This document shows positions 46,544-58,094 of a stretch of DNA of 64,000 bases, one piece after another. This stretch comes from Capillidium heterosporum (taxonomy: Eukaryota > Entomophthoromycota > Entomophthoromycetes > Entomophthorales > Capillidiaceae): the NCBI GenBank assembly GCA_016630905.1, contig WBMQ01000004.1, positions 2,355,524-2,419,523 of the forward strand, written 5' to 3'. The notes beneath the pieces are model-generated. The model saw nothing but the letters and a program-made list of their open reading frames with translations, was not told the origin of the DNA and did not search any database. Within the stretch, counting starts at the first letter, position 1; each line of letters starts with the position of its first letter. Both the position numbers and the translations under genes were made by a program.

Positions 46544-47759
46544 TTAAAACCGTTTGTTAGCTTTAGCCTGATGATTCTTGTAGCCGTAGTAAGCAACAGC
46601 AACAAAGGCACCAACTAGAGCTAGCTTGAAGATCCAGCCCAACCCAGTCCAAATTGAACTACCACCTCCATACTTCTTGGCGGTGCCCTTGGAACGGATG
46701 GGCTTATAAGTTGGGGCTGAGGCCGAAGTTCGAGTAGTAACCTGTAGGATATCGTGGTTGTCGTGTAACTGGCCGGTCAGAGCGGTGAAGCCCATGTAGA
46801 CGTCGCCAGGTAGCTTGATGTTGTCGACCGTGAAGCAGTGCTCGTAATCTCCTTCTTCGGTGGTCTTAAGTTTGACCTAGTAGGGGTGGAAGGTTAAGTT
46901 TGGCTTTGGTATTTAGGGATAGGTTACCTCCAAGAATTGGTCTCGGACATAAGTGATGAGGGCCTTGGTAGGGAATTCGGCGTGTTTGATGTCGGCCTAA
47001 AGTTGGTTGTAAGCAAGTCAAAGTTGAATGGAAAAGTAGTTACCGAACAGCCACCAAGCTTGGTGGTAAATCCATCGTTGTTGACGTTGTAGGTCGTTTT
47101 ACCGTCTCCCAACATGGCTGAGACGTAGGGGAAGCTTTCCTAAGGTTCACTATTAGGCTATATCTCGTTGATAAAAAGTACATCGTGAGCATCATTGGCA
47201 TAGGTATCGAAGAATACACCCAAACCATCAAAGTAGTCGGCGTTACCAAAGACGGGGCCTTCATATCATTAGCAAACTTTTCGTAAAATAAAGCAAATCA
47301 ATTACCTTGTCTGTTACGCTCCCTAACTACCCAGAAAGCTAGGCCGTCACCAGATATGTAAGAGCTAGCGCCATGGATCTTGAAGTCGAATTCGACCTGC
47401 CAGTTCTTTTCTGGCATGTTCTTGGAATTTTAGAAGGAGTTTAGAAGGAAATAGAGGTACCAATTTGGACCAAATGTAGCCGGAACGCGAAGAGATATCG
47501 GGGGTTAGACGGATGTGAGTGTAGGTGTCGATAACGGTGTCGCCACCAAAATCAAACCAGGGCATGTCAAGTTTTTCTAAAATAACTTGTCAAAATTCAA
47601 GATACTATAGTATTAATTACCAACAAAGGGGGAGGTTAGCGAGTGGGGGTGGACTTCGTACATGCCGGCTTTCGTCTCCTCTTCGAATTCAGCATTTGCT
47701 GAGCTGATGAATGGAAGGAGTAGGCTTATGGTTGATAGCAAGGTGTTTCTGAACTTCAT
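46544..47759 (-). CDS. L-type (legume-like) lectin, ER-Golgi cargo receptor
   Basis: A type I membrane lectin of the ERGIC-53/VIP36/Emp47 group that binds high-mannose glycoproteins in the early secretory pathway. Seven exons (47759-47621, 47576-47461, 47420-47306, 47258-47182, 47139-47044, 46996-46928, 46876-46544) give exactly 314 residues. Residues 1-23 are a signal peptide ending SSANA. The lectin domain (about 35-245) shows MPWFDFGGDTVIDT, SSRSGYIWSKL, GDGLAFWVVRERNRQGPVFGN, DYFDGLGVFFDTY and FPYVSAMLGDG, matching the metal- and sugar-binding blocks of the family. A transmembrane segment LALVGAFVAVAYYGY (about 285-303) and a short basic cytoplasmic tail ending KANKRF follow. It has no long coiled coil, so it is nearer VIP36 than Emp47 in plan. 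One exon joins by a GTAC...CTTAG 42-nt intron. Confidence 0.88.
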
Positions 47760-48829
47760 TTCGCCTTTTCTCAAGATCTAGACATAGTAAAAACACAGTT
47801 TAGAATTGGCAAGTTAAGAAGCTTATGTTGTAGCTGTATATTTCCCTACCTTTTCGTATTTCAATAAAACCGTGGAGTATGTCAAATGCGATCTTCCCTT
47901 AAATTTGCTGTTGTTTGGACCTGCTATGTTTTCAATTGCTATTGGCTCCAATTTTTAAATGAAAGTTTAATAAATGACGGTAAACTTGTCAAATTAAAAT
48001 GGATACTGGAATTGGTGAACTTGAAATATTTTAATGTCTGTAAACTGTATTGCTAGCCCAATGTTGGTATACTACTAAACTTGGTATTAGGTGGATTAAA
48101 GGTAGATCAGGCTCGAATACTGCTATATTAGCTTGTGCATTTTAAGCATATCTAGGGAAATGCCTAAAAATGGAAATTTGATGGGGGCTTCAATAAATAT
48201 AAGGTTAAAGTTGAAACAGCTATATTGGCTAGCTGCACCTTTAAACTAGACATGGCTATAGCTCCTAAAGTCAATTCTGCTACAGATGACTTTACACAAA
48301 TATATAGAAAATATAGTGACTGTAGTTAGCCAATAGTAAAAACAACTTTAACTTTTGTTGGCTTATTGTGGTGATTGATAAAGCACCTAGACTTTAAATT
48401 GTGTATAGCGGTATGTTTAAAAGTGAAGTTGAAATACTTGGTATGGAGGGGTGTTGCTGGAGTATATAATGTGTACTATGTACGTTTAAGATAGGCAAAT
48501 ATAGTTTTTATATTTCTTTTTATAGCAAATAAGGCTTTATTCTCTGCTATTTGTTCTAGGTTTGAAGTGTATTTAACTGAGTAAGGATATGATTAGTGAA
48601 TTTCCGTAGAATTAAAACTGCTAGTAATTCCAGTTGTGCAGGTAGATGGGTTTGCTATTGGTGATGCTTTCCACCATACTTTTCTTGGATGTATGGCTTT
48701 GAGAAGGTATCGATTTATTGGTACTCGAATTGCAGCTATGCTTTGTAGATTTGGAGGTATTGGCCACAGTAGACTCAGGGATAAACAATTTCGGATTAAG
48801 ATTGATATCCAACCTGTTATTCTTCAAAA

Positions 48830-48836
48830 TTACTAA
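48830..48836 (+). promoter_or_regulatory. Candidate Yap1-type site, distal, GLR1 promoter
   Basis: TTACTAA is the Yap1/AP-1 recognition element. It is about 245 bp upstream of the glutathione reductase ATG. In AT-rich DNA this word can occur by chance. Confidence 0.35.
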
Positions 48837-48944
48837 TTGCTTACCGAAAGCCTATGTCTGAAGGTATTTGTTCGGCATCAAGTTTACTTGCCAGCAGAAG
48901 TTTCTTTACAAAGGCTTTGTAAATGGAATTAAAGCTAGGTTTCA

Positions 48945-48951
48945 TTACTAA
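48945..48951 (+). promoter_or_regulatory. Candidate Yap1-type site, proximal, GLR1 promoter
   Basis: This is a second TTACTAA, about 130 bp upstream of the GLR1 ATG. GLR1 is a known oxidative-stress target of Yap1 in yeast, which makes two sites in one promoter plausible. Confidence 0.42.
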
Positions 48952-49061
48952 TCACCTGTCGTGTTTTTGCAGAAATTAGACCAATACTTGGAAGCAGGTA
49001 GCAAAACACGTCATCTAACAAAAGTATATAAGTTGGAAATTTTCGGATAGGTTCAATTTAA

Positions 49062-50614
<1,553 letters not shown>

Positions 50615-51269
50615 AATGAATTTCTGGAGTGCTATAAATATCTTGATGGGTGTTTTTAGGTTTAGTTTTGGTATTCTTTAGGTAATAGATATGGTGATTA
50701 TTAGTCTGCCTTTTTATCTTTATTTGTTTAGTTTTATGATAATACGATGTAAGCTACAGCTTTTACGCCTATGTAGCTAATGAAGCTATAAAATAGCTTG
50801 ATGAGTTTATTGCTTTGGCTTTTTCCAATATAACTTTAAATTAGTATGGTGAATTGTATTTGTCATTTTTATAGTATTTACATTTGATTATGCAAGTATA
50901 AATGGTATAGTTTTACTAATTTGCTAGTCCATTACACTTTTAACATCCCATATAGTTTAGCTTGTTTAATTGTAATGCTATATATTTAAAAATCCTACTG
51001 ATGCTATCAGTGCTTATTGGTTTCTTGAGTTGTATAAATTGACAGGTATTGGTTAAGCAGCTATATATTGTTACAAATGTACAACTCAATTTATTATTCA
51101 AGATAATGTATTGAATTTTAGCAGTGTACAGATCCTTGAATAGCATGATCTTTTATGAGTTTAGAGTATATAAAACTTCAATGTTGGCTCAATTATAAAT
51201 GACAGAAAGTCGAATTTAATCAAATCAGGCAAATCGATATTAGTTTCAAAAGCTAGCTGTCGAACCGAT
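50615..51269. other. Convergent intergenic region GLR1 / GLO3
   Basis: 655 bp, AT-rich. It holds the 3' ends of both genes. No gene or repeat is recognised. The open frame at 50940-51146 has no protein resemblance. Confidence 0.4.
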
Positions 51270-52922
51270 CTAGTATCCATATTGGTTCTTCAAATCTTCA
51301 AAAGCATCGCTAAGCTTTTGAGTACCGGCTTGGATGGCTCCTTTGACAGCATCTAAATCGATATTCTCGACATTGCTGTTGCTCATCAGACGCGAAGCTA
51401 TCTGTTTAGCCGTTACCTCCAAGTTTCCTAAACTCGCTACAAAGTAAAGTTAGTAAGCTGAAGGTTACTAAGGTTACAAAGGGTGTTTTACTTACCACTT
51501 AGATCACCATCTACACCGGAATCCAGGTCATCCTCGCTACGGCCGAAATACTGGTTGGAGGATAGGGAAGTAGCACCTTCAAACTGAGATAAACGTTCGC
51601 GTTCACCGGCGCTGGCGTTAGGATCGTAACTGCCACGTTCAAAGTACTGGTCGCTACTCAATGCCTTGGCGTTACCGAATCTCTGCTGTGCTTCACCAAC
51701 TAGATTTATGGGTTAGGAATGATTTAGTGCTATACAAAATCTACCTCCAGTTTCTTCGACGACTGGTTTGCTGGATCCAAAACCTCTGCTCAGGGCTTTA
51801 GAATTTAGTTTAAAATAAGAATTACCTTGAAGTAGCTGGGACAGTCTTTGAGGCAGTGGCACCAAACCCACCTCCTAACCGACGTGGGCCTGAACTGCTG
51901 GAACCTTTATTGCTAGTTGAAGCGGAGCCGGTTTGATTGGAGAGCATGAGCCTAGAAGAAATAGCAGCTTTAGGAGCTGGAGTCGACTTGGCTGGCGCAT
52001 CTTTGGAAAAGGTTGGGGAGGTAGATAAATTGGATCTTGCTTTCTGGGTTTCTTTTTCAATCGCCTTTAGTTCGGCTTCTTCCTTGGCTAGAGCTTCTGC
52101 TTCGTCAAAGTTGATGGTTGCTTTCTTAACTCCCAATTTAGTGGAGCTTTGAGGTTTTGTTCCTATGCTTTTGGCTCGTAAACCTGAAGTTGCACTTAGA
52201 CGCGAGGTGGTAGGAGTCGTTTTGGTAGTGCTACCGAACCCTAGTTTGGAGGCTGAAATAGCGGGTTTGGAAGTCGTGGTTGGGGCTTTGAGGATACCAC
52301 TTGACTTTGTAGTTGAAGTAGAGTTAGAGTCCTTGTCCCATGAATTGAAGAAGTCGTCCTCATCCTCGGCTTTGGGTTTTTCACTCTCTTCGATGCCTAA
52401 AACTAGCTTGCCGGGATTCCTATAGGAAGATGAATATTTTATAAAAAGAGGTATTTACAAGCTGGCATCCTCTTCCACAAGTTTCTTGATACGTTCCTTG
52501 TACAAGGTAGCAGCCCTAGAGTTGTATTTGACTTTGACGTCGCTTACTTTGTCTGAGCCCCCGTGTTGCTTGAAGAATTCACGGCAGTTGGCATTGCCAC
52601 CAACTTTCATAACCCGTAGCTGTTCCCATGACCAGGAGTCGAGGTTCGTTGAGCTAGAGATGAATTTAATGCTGAAAGTAGGGGAATGAAGTTACCGGAC
52701 AAAAGTTATGTGAACACCCAGGTTTCGGTGATTGGCACTACATTCTAAACACAAGTAGATACCGTAGGTTACACTGGACCAAGTTGGATTTTTAGAGCCG
52801 CAATCAAAACAGATCTACTTTGTATTAATTTAGACAGCCTGTGATAAAGTTACTTTGTTATCCCGCTTTGCGTTCTGCTTCTTGAAGAATTGGATGGTCT
52901 CTTGCTTTGTTGGTTCGGACAT
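51270..52922 (-). CDS. GLO3: ADP-ribosylation-factor GTPase-activating protein, Glo3 type
   Basis: It stimulates GTP hydrolysis on Arf1 during COPI vesicle formation at the Golgi. Seven exons (52922-52854, 52814-52696, 52653-52459, 52419-51826, 51785-51745, 51699-51496, 51436-51270) give exactly 462 residues. The ArfGAP zinc finger is C25-x2-C28-x16-C45-x2-C48, followed by NHRNLGVH with the arginine finger R53 and by the [14 protein letters not shown] block. The middle is Ser/Thr/Lys-rich with GFG repeats. The C-terminal region repeats [10 protein letters not shown] and [10 protein letters not shown], the Glo3/ArfGAP2-3 motif that senses coatomer and membrane and separates this type from Gcs1. 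The exon 5 acceptor must be the CAG at 51786-51788 to keep the frame. Confidence 0.92.
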
Positions 52923-53169
52923 GAAAGTGAAATGGAAACTCAATGAAGGGAAGTTCAAAGTTTGAGAATTTGGATTTTTTCAACCAAGTTTACTACGTAG
53001 CCTTTTTTCATTTATTGGAATTGGGCGCGTTTAGCTTGACTAAAATTCAGGCTAGATGATAGAAATATGGCTATATGAGTAGTAGAAAGTGTATTGAGTA
53101 TAGGAGCATAGTGGATGTATACTATATATAATGAAAACTATAAGCATGCAAGGTATGTTACAAAGAGCT

Positions 53170-53952
53170 TTATTTATACTTTTTGACCAAATTATCAAAG
53201 AAATCTTCACTCAGCTCAGCCCTTCGCTTATTCCGCTCCTGCATCTGTAAGGCTAAATCGGTTAAGCTATCCACACTACCTTTCTCTTTACCTTGTCTTT
53301 TCTTACCCTTACTCCCTTCTGCTTCATTATCTGCTTCCTGCTGTTTATCAAATTTGGCTTTCCGCTTCTTTTCGTTTTTAAGTCTTAGATTCCTTGCCTT
53401 TTGACTCGTCGTCTGCTTAAACTTGGGGTATACTTTGACTTTTTCGTTTTCGATGGCATCCTCAACTATCTTGATAAATCTATCTTCGTCTTGACATTCA
53501 GCTAATATGATATGCTCAAGCATCTTGTTCATGTTGCCTTGGCAGTCAATGTAAGCTTTTAGGACGTCGTCCTTTTCTTCATTGGAGTTTTTGTAGGTCT
53601 TGGAAAAGTTTTCTATCGTTTCGGTTGTTACTCTGTCACCCAATTCTCCAGCAAAGTAGTCGGACCAGTTTTCATAAGAGTTTAAGCTACTTAGCTCGTC
53701 GGTACTGCCAGTATCATCGTATTTCTTTCGCTTGTCTTTGTCGGAAAGGATGGAGTAGGCGAAACCTATCTTTTGGAACTCGAGCTTGATATCATCTTGT
53801 TCTTCTTGGGATAGATTTGGTGCTTGCTTGTCGGGATGGTATTTTAGGGCGAGCTTGTAGTAGGCCTTCTTTATCGCTTTGTCATCACAGTCCTTGTCCA
53901 GCTGTAGTATTTGATATAGGTCTTTGTCATTTTGGCTTTTTGAATTTTTCAT
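53170..53952 (-). CDS. J-domain protein of the DNAJC9 type
   Basis: An intronless 260-codon frame. The J domain (about residues 10-83) carries the Hsp70-activating HPD at 39-41 in LALKYHPDKQ. After it come YFAGELGDRVTTETIENFSKTY, KAYIDCQGNMNKMLEHIILA and a basic Lys-rich stretch (about 170-235), the order seen in DNAJC9, a nuclear histone chaperone and Hsp70 co-factor. The predicted protein ends LSEDFFDNLVKKYK. I chose the ATG at 53952 (MKNSKSQND) because DNAJC9 begins just before the J domain. An in-frame ATG at 54000 would add 16 residues (MYSLANRL...). Confidence 0.88.
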   Translation of the reverse strand: MKNSKSQNDKDLYQILQLDKDCDDKAIKKAYYKLALKYHPDKQAPNLSQEEQDDIKLEFQKIGFAYSILSDKDKRKKYDDTGSTDELSSLNSYENWSDYFAGELGDRVTTETIENFSKTYKNSNEEKDDVLKAYIDCQGNMNKMLEHIILAECQDEDRFIKIVEDAIENEKVKVYPKFKQTTSQKARNLRLKNEKKRKAKFDKQQEADNEAEGSKGKKRQGKEKGSVDSLTDLALQMQERNKRRAELSEDFFDNLVKKYK

Positions 53953-54066
53953 GGTTGAAAGAATGAGATTTGAGTTTAATCTGTTTGCTAAACTATACAT
54001 TCTTGCAGAATATACTAATTTCCTAAAGATCCTATTAGAAACATTTTTTTGTATCCAATAATACAA

Positions 54067-54847
54067 AACTTACTAACTATCAATTGCTTACTTTATTTAT
54101 CCCTATATAGTGGCTTTATATTGCTTAATTTTGTATTTAGTCAAAAGGATAGATTAATTTATCAGTTTAAAGTTATAAGTATATATAATATTTATATAAA
54201 ATTAAATTATTATTATTATTTTTAAACTTTATTATATATTGGCTAGCTAACTTTAATAAATATTTAACTACTAGCTTAGACTTTTAAATAGATTTAGTTA
54301 AATTTGATAATTTTTTTAGTATAAAATATAATACTTGGATTATATTATAAATTAGTTAATATAATAATTATTTTATAACCAATAATAATCTAAAAACTTT
54401 ATTTATATAAAATTATTAGTTAAATTTTTTTTAAGTATTTAACTAAACTAATTTAAATCTAAATCTATAATTTAATATTTTTTTTCTTAATAAATATAAT
54501 AAAATCTTAGATAGCTTTTTAAAAATTAGCTTAATAACCTTTTTAATTATACAAACTTTAGTTTTAATACTGTTTCAATCTTATAATAGATTATATTTTA
54601 ATTACTTAATAATTAGTTATAAAACAATAAAGTTTTTATATAAACTAAATAATTATTATTATATTAGTTTATAATATTATAAATAGATTATTTTAATCTA
54701 CTTTTAAAGTATACTAAATATAAACCATCTATCTAATAAAGTACTAGTTATTAGTATTACTACTATTTTATTATTCTTGTTTTTTACTTTTATATAAACC
54801 TTTTAAGCTTATATAACTTTTTAATAAATAATTATTTATAAGTAAAT
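54067..54847. other. RIP-like AT-rich DNA, unassigned
   Basis: CA and TG dinucleotides almost disappear from about 54110 (for example none in 54241-54300). I see no gene and no confident repeat match before the family B element begins. Confidence 0.4.
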
Positions 54848-55346
54848 ATTTTAATTATTATAATTTTTTTATATACTATACTATTTTTTTTACTAATTTT
54901 TGATTTTTCTATTTTACATTTATATCTAGTTTTAAATAGAAATCTGTTTTATTTATTAAATATTTTTGGTTATTTTTCTATATTTTTAGTTTTGGCTATA
55001 TATTAGTAACTTTTAGCTATTATTAGTAAGTATTGCTAAAATACTAAGAGAATATTTAAACTTTTAAAATACTATTGAAGGCTAGAATCTTAATAATATT
55101 TTACCTTACTATTTTCTAAATAGCTATTATCTACCTTTTGATCTTAACTATTAATTATAGCTATTGTAACAACCTAATTTGTTTTGTCTATAAATAAAGT
55201 ATTGTTTTTAGCTAGCCTTTTAATTATTAAATTATATAAATATATAGTTTAACTTTTATACCTTTTCAGCTTACTTTATTTAAACTTTTTCACTTTTTTT
55301 AAACTTATTTCTTTTAAATAATTTATATTATCAATGCTATAGTTAG

Positions 55347-56679
55347 TGTAAGATTCAAGAATGTAAGGAAATATTTCTAGATCAGCTGTAGTTTTACCTA
55401 TAAACTGAATTTAAGTTTAGAAATGCTTTTATAACAGAAATCAAGTAATTAATCCTACAGTCACTATGTCTTATTCCTTATACTTCTTAATAATCACAAT
55501 TATCTTCCAAAAATACCAAATAAGTATCTAGAACATTTACTACTAAAGACAAGTCACTTATATAAAGCCTATAGTGAACTTAGTAATAGATTAAGTAATT
55601 ATTAAATAAACATATTGAATATTTGATATTTTTCTTCTGCTATTAGCATAGTATAAACTCTTTGTATAGTATAATTGAAAACCAATAATTTACATCCCTC
55701 TAAAACTAAGAGTTGTATTGACCTGACCTAAATCAACAACCTAAACTAAATCAACAATCTAAACTAAACCAAATCTGAAAACTTAAGCTAAACAATGGAT
55801 TTGACTACATTTCTTAATCTTATAGCTATAGTTAGAGTAGTCTTGTCTGCTTACTGCCTCTGGATCCAACTCCAAGCATAATTATTCTCCTTATATAATC
55901 TTTATATTAACTTCCTTAGCCTTTATAGAGTACTGGCTACTATTATTGCCTAGTTGACTTTTGCTAGTAAGTGTTTTTAGTAGACATTTCCCAACAAAGA
56001 GGATACTGTTAGATTTAACTAATGATGGTTTCATAATAGAAGCATATGACATAAGAGGTCAGGATAGTAAAACCAATGCCAATTATAGTATTGGTAATAT
56101 AAATCACCTAAAAAAGGTAAGTTTAAAGAAAAGTAAAAAAAGTTTAAGTAAAGTAAGTTAAGAAAGTATAAAAGTTAAACTATATATTTGTATAATCTAA
56201 TAACTAAAAGGCTAACCAGAAACAATACTTTATTTATAGACAAAACAAATCAGGCTGTCAGAAACAGCTATAATAAGAAAAACATAATTACATTGTTAAA
56301 GATAGCTATAGTAAAGAAAATAGATTAAGCTATTGCAATAGCTATAATTGATGGTTGAGATCAAAAAGTAAGTAACAGCTATTTAGAAAATAGCAAGGTA
56401 GAACATTATTAAGATGCTAGCTTTTAATAGCATTCTAAGGGTTTAAATACTCCTTTACTATCTTAGCAATAATTGCTAAAAGTTACTAATATATAGCCAA
56501 AACTACAAATATGGAAAATCATTAAGAATATTTAATAAATAAAACAGATTTCTATTCAAAACTAGATATAAATAAAAAGTAGACATTAAAAATTGGTAAA
56601 GGAAAGAAAATAGTATAGTATGTAAAGAAAATTAGTTAATAATTTTAGGTTAGGAATTGTAATAACTAAAGTTGTTATA
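55347..56679 (-). mobile_element. Family B element, middle of the nest
   Basis: In reverse orientation its 3' end (TGTAAGATTCAAGAA when read on the plus strand) is at 55347 and its 5' end (GTTGTTATA) at 56679. The flanks GTTAG (55342-55346) and ATTAG (56680-56684) form an imperfect 5-bp duplication inside the outer family B copy. It is interrupted by the family A LTR at 55362-55996. Confidence 0.6.
55362..55996 (+). mobile_element. Solo-LTR-like element, family A, innermost of the nest
   Basis: It is 635 bp, starts TGTAAGGAAATATTTC and ends ACATTTCCCAACA. It is flanked by AAGAA (55357-55361) and AAGAG (55997-56001). It aligns along its whole length with the family A LTR at 14628-15244, including AAAGACAAGTCAC, the TATATAA box, TTCTGCTATTAGCATAGTAT and the decayed small-ORF region starting ATGGATTTGACTACATT. 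It is the youngest layer here. Confidence 0.7.
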
Positions 56680-56776
56680 ATTAGTATTAGTTTTACTATT
56701 CCAACCTTTTATATTATATACTTTTATTATAATATTATTATTAATTAGATTTAATAGTATTTTTTTAAATTTTATA

Positions 56777-57138
56777 CTATATTATAATTATTATATACTA
56801 TTAAAACTAATTTTCTATAACTATTAAATTAGCTAAAAATTAAAATAAAACATTTTTAGCTTAAAGTAGCTTAAAATTAATATATATATTAATATTAGAT
56901 TAAGGATAGCTTAGAATTAGTTTAAGATTTATAAAATAGTATTAAATTAAAATTATTTAAAATTAAAATTAAAGCTAATTAAATAAAATTAAACATTAAA
57001 CTTTATATATTACTATTTTTTTAGCTTTATTATAATTATATTATTTTATAGATTAGCTTTAGATTTAAATTATAATCAAAGTATTGGTTATTAAAGTAAT
57101 AGTACTAAGCTTTTTTAGTATAATTACTACTATATTAG
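56777..57138. other. RIP-like AT-rich DNA, unassigned
   Basis: Repetitive TTAAAATTAA/TTAGATTAAGGATAGCTTAGAATTAG words resemble the TCCTAAGCTAATCCTAAGC region of family F (6000-6070) in reverse, so a decayed F-like fragment is possible. No gene is visible. Confidence 0.3.
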
Positions 57139-57860
57139 TATAAGGAAATCCTTCTAATTAGCTATAATTCCACTTAATTAAAATTTAGTTTTACATTCCA
57201 GATGCATAGATTACTAGTTTAGCATCAATTTTAGCAATGCTAAAAGTTTTTTTCTCTTTAGCATGAATTAAGCATTTTATTTAGCATTAATAGCTTTTAA
57301 ATTAATCTTGTTATTTCTAAAGTTAATAACAAATGCCTAGAAAATAAGAGGAATAGTATTACTAAAGGATTAGGAAAAACATCAATTACTAGTATTTAAA
57401 GGACCAACTACTAAGGACAAGTCATTTATATAAGACTTATGGTAAACTTAGTAAAAGGTTAAGTTATTATTAAATAAATGTATTGAATCATTTAATATTT
57501 TTTCTACTATTGGTATAATATAGACTTTCTATATAGTATAACATAGAACTGATAATCAGCATCTTTTAACAGTAAAGAGTTGCACTGATCTAAACCAAAC
57601 AATAAAATTGAACTAAATTGAATTGATCTAAACTAAACTTTAGAACTTTCCTAAACCAATAAACCTAACTATGCTTCTTAGCCTAATAGCTACCCTTAGA
57701 GTATTCTTATCTGCCTACTGTCTCTAGATTAGGCTATAAGCATGAGCTTTCTTCTTATATAGCCTTATGGTTAATGTTCTTAGCCTTTATAAAGTTCTAA
57801 CTACTATTACTTTCTAACTAACCCTAGCTAATAAACATTTCTTATAGATATTTCCTAATA
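57139..57860 (+). mobile_element. Solo-LTR-like element, family D, with perfect 5-bp target duplication
   Basis: 722 bp, the same length as the family D copy at 8570-9291 and collinear with it (AATGCTAAAAG, AAGCATTTTATTTAGCATT, AGGACCAACTACTAAGGACAAG, CTGATAATCAGCATC, then the small-ORF region, no longer intact). It is flanked by ATTAG at 57134-57138 and 57861-57865. It lies right at the left edge of the satellite array. Confidence 0.72.
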
Positions 57861-57899
57861 ATTAGCTTATTTTAAGCTTAGTTTAGTATTTTAAAACAC

Positions 57900-58094
57900 T
57901 TTTCTAAAATATATAAAAGAAAAAATATAGTAATAAAGTATATAAAAGAAGAAAATATATGCTAATAGTATATATAAAAAGAAGATATAATAGTAAAAAA
58001 AAGGAAAAAGTAACTATTTATAGTAAAAATAAATAAAAAATATAGTAAGAAAAGAGAAAGAAGAGTAGAGTAATTATTATTAAAGACTACTAAA
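57900..58094. repeat. Decayed left edge of the 58-bp satellite array
   Basis: The words ATAGTAA..A.AGA.AAA.AAG recur at roughly 58-60 bp spacing (for example near 58043 and 58102). They look like satellite units that have lost most of their GC. The palindrome is no longer visible here. Confidence 0.5.

Larger units (their letters stand above)
54848..56776 (+). mobile_element. Family B element, outermost of a three-level nest
   Basis: The 5' part (54848-55346) matches family B from the TATACTATACTATTTTT region through TTTAAATAATTTATATTATCAATGC. The 3' part resumes at 56680 (TTAGTATTAGTTTTACTATTCCAACC) and ends near TTTTATA at 56776. The 5' end is approximate. No coding region is visible. It is strongly decayed. 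Confidence 0.5.

Noticed and set aside
48621-48836. Open frames of 66 and 68 codons on opposite strands upstream of GLR1
   Set aside because: Both strands are open over the same bases, which suggests composition, and neither has a convincing start or a recognisable family.
53953-54066. Longer N-terminus for the DNAJC9-like protein
   Set aside because: The farthest upstream part lacks an ATG and DNAJC9 proteins start close to the J domain. Only the ATG at 54000 remains as a real alternative.
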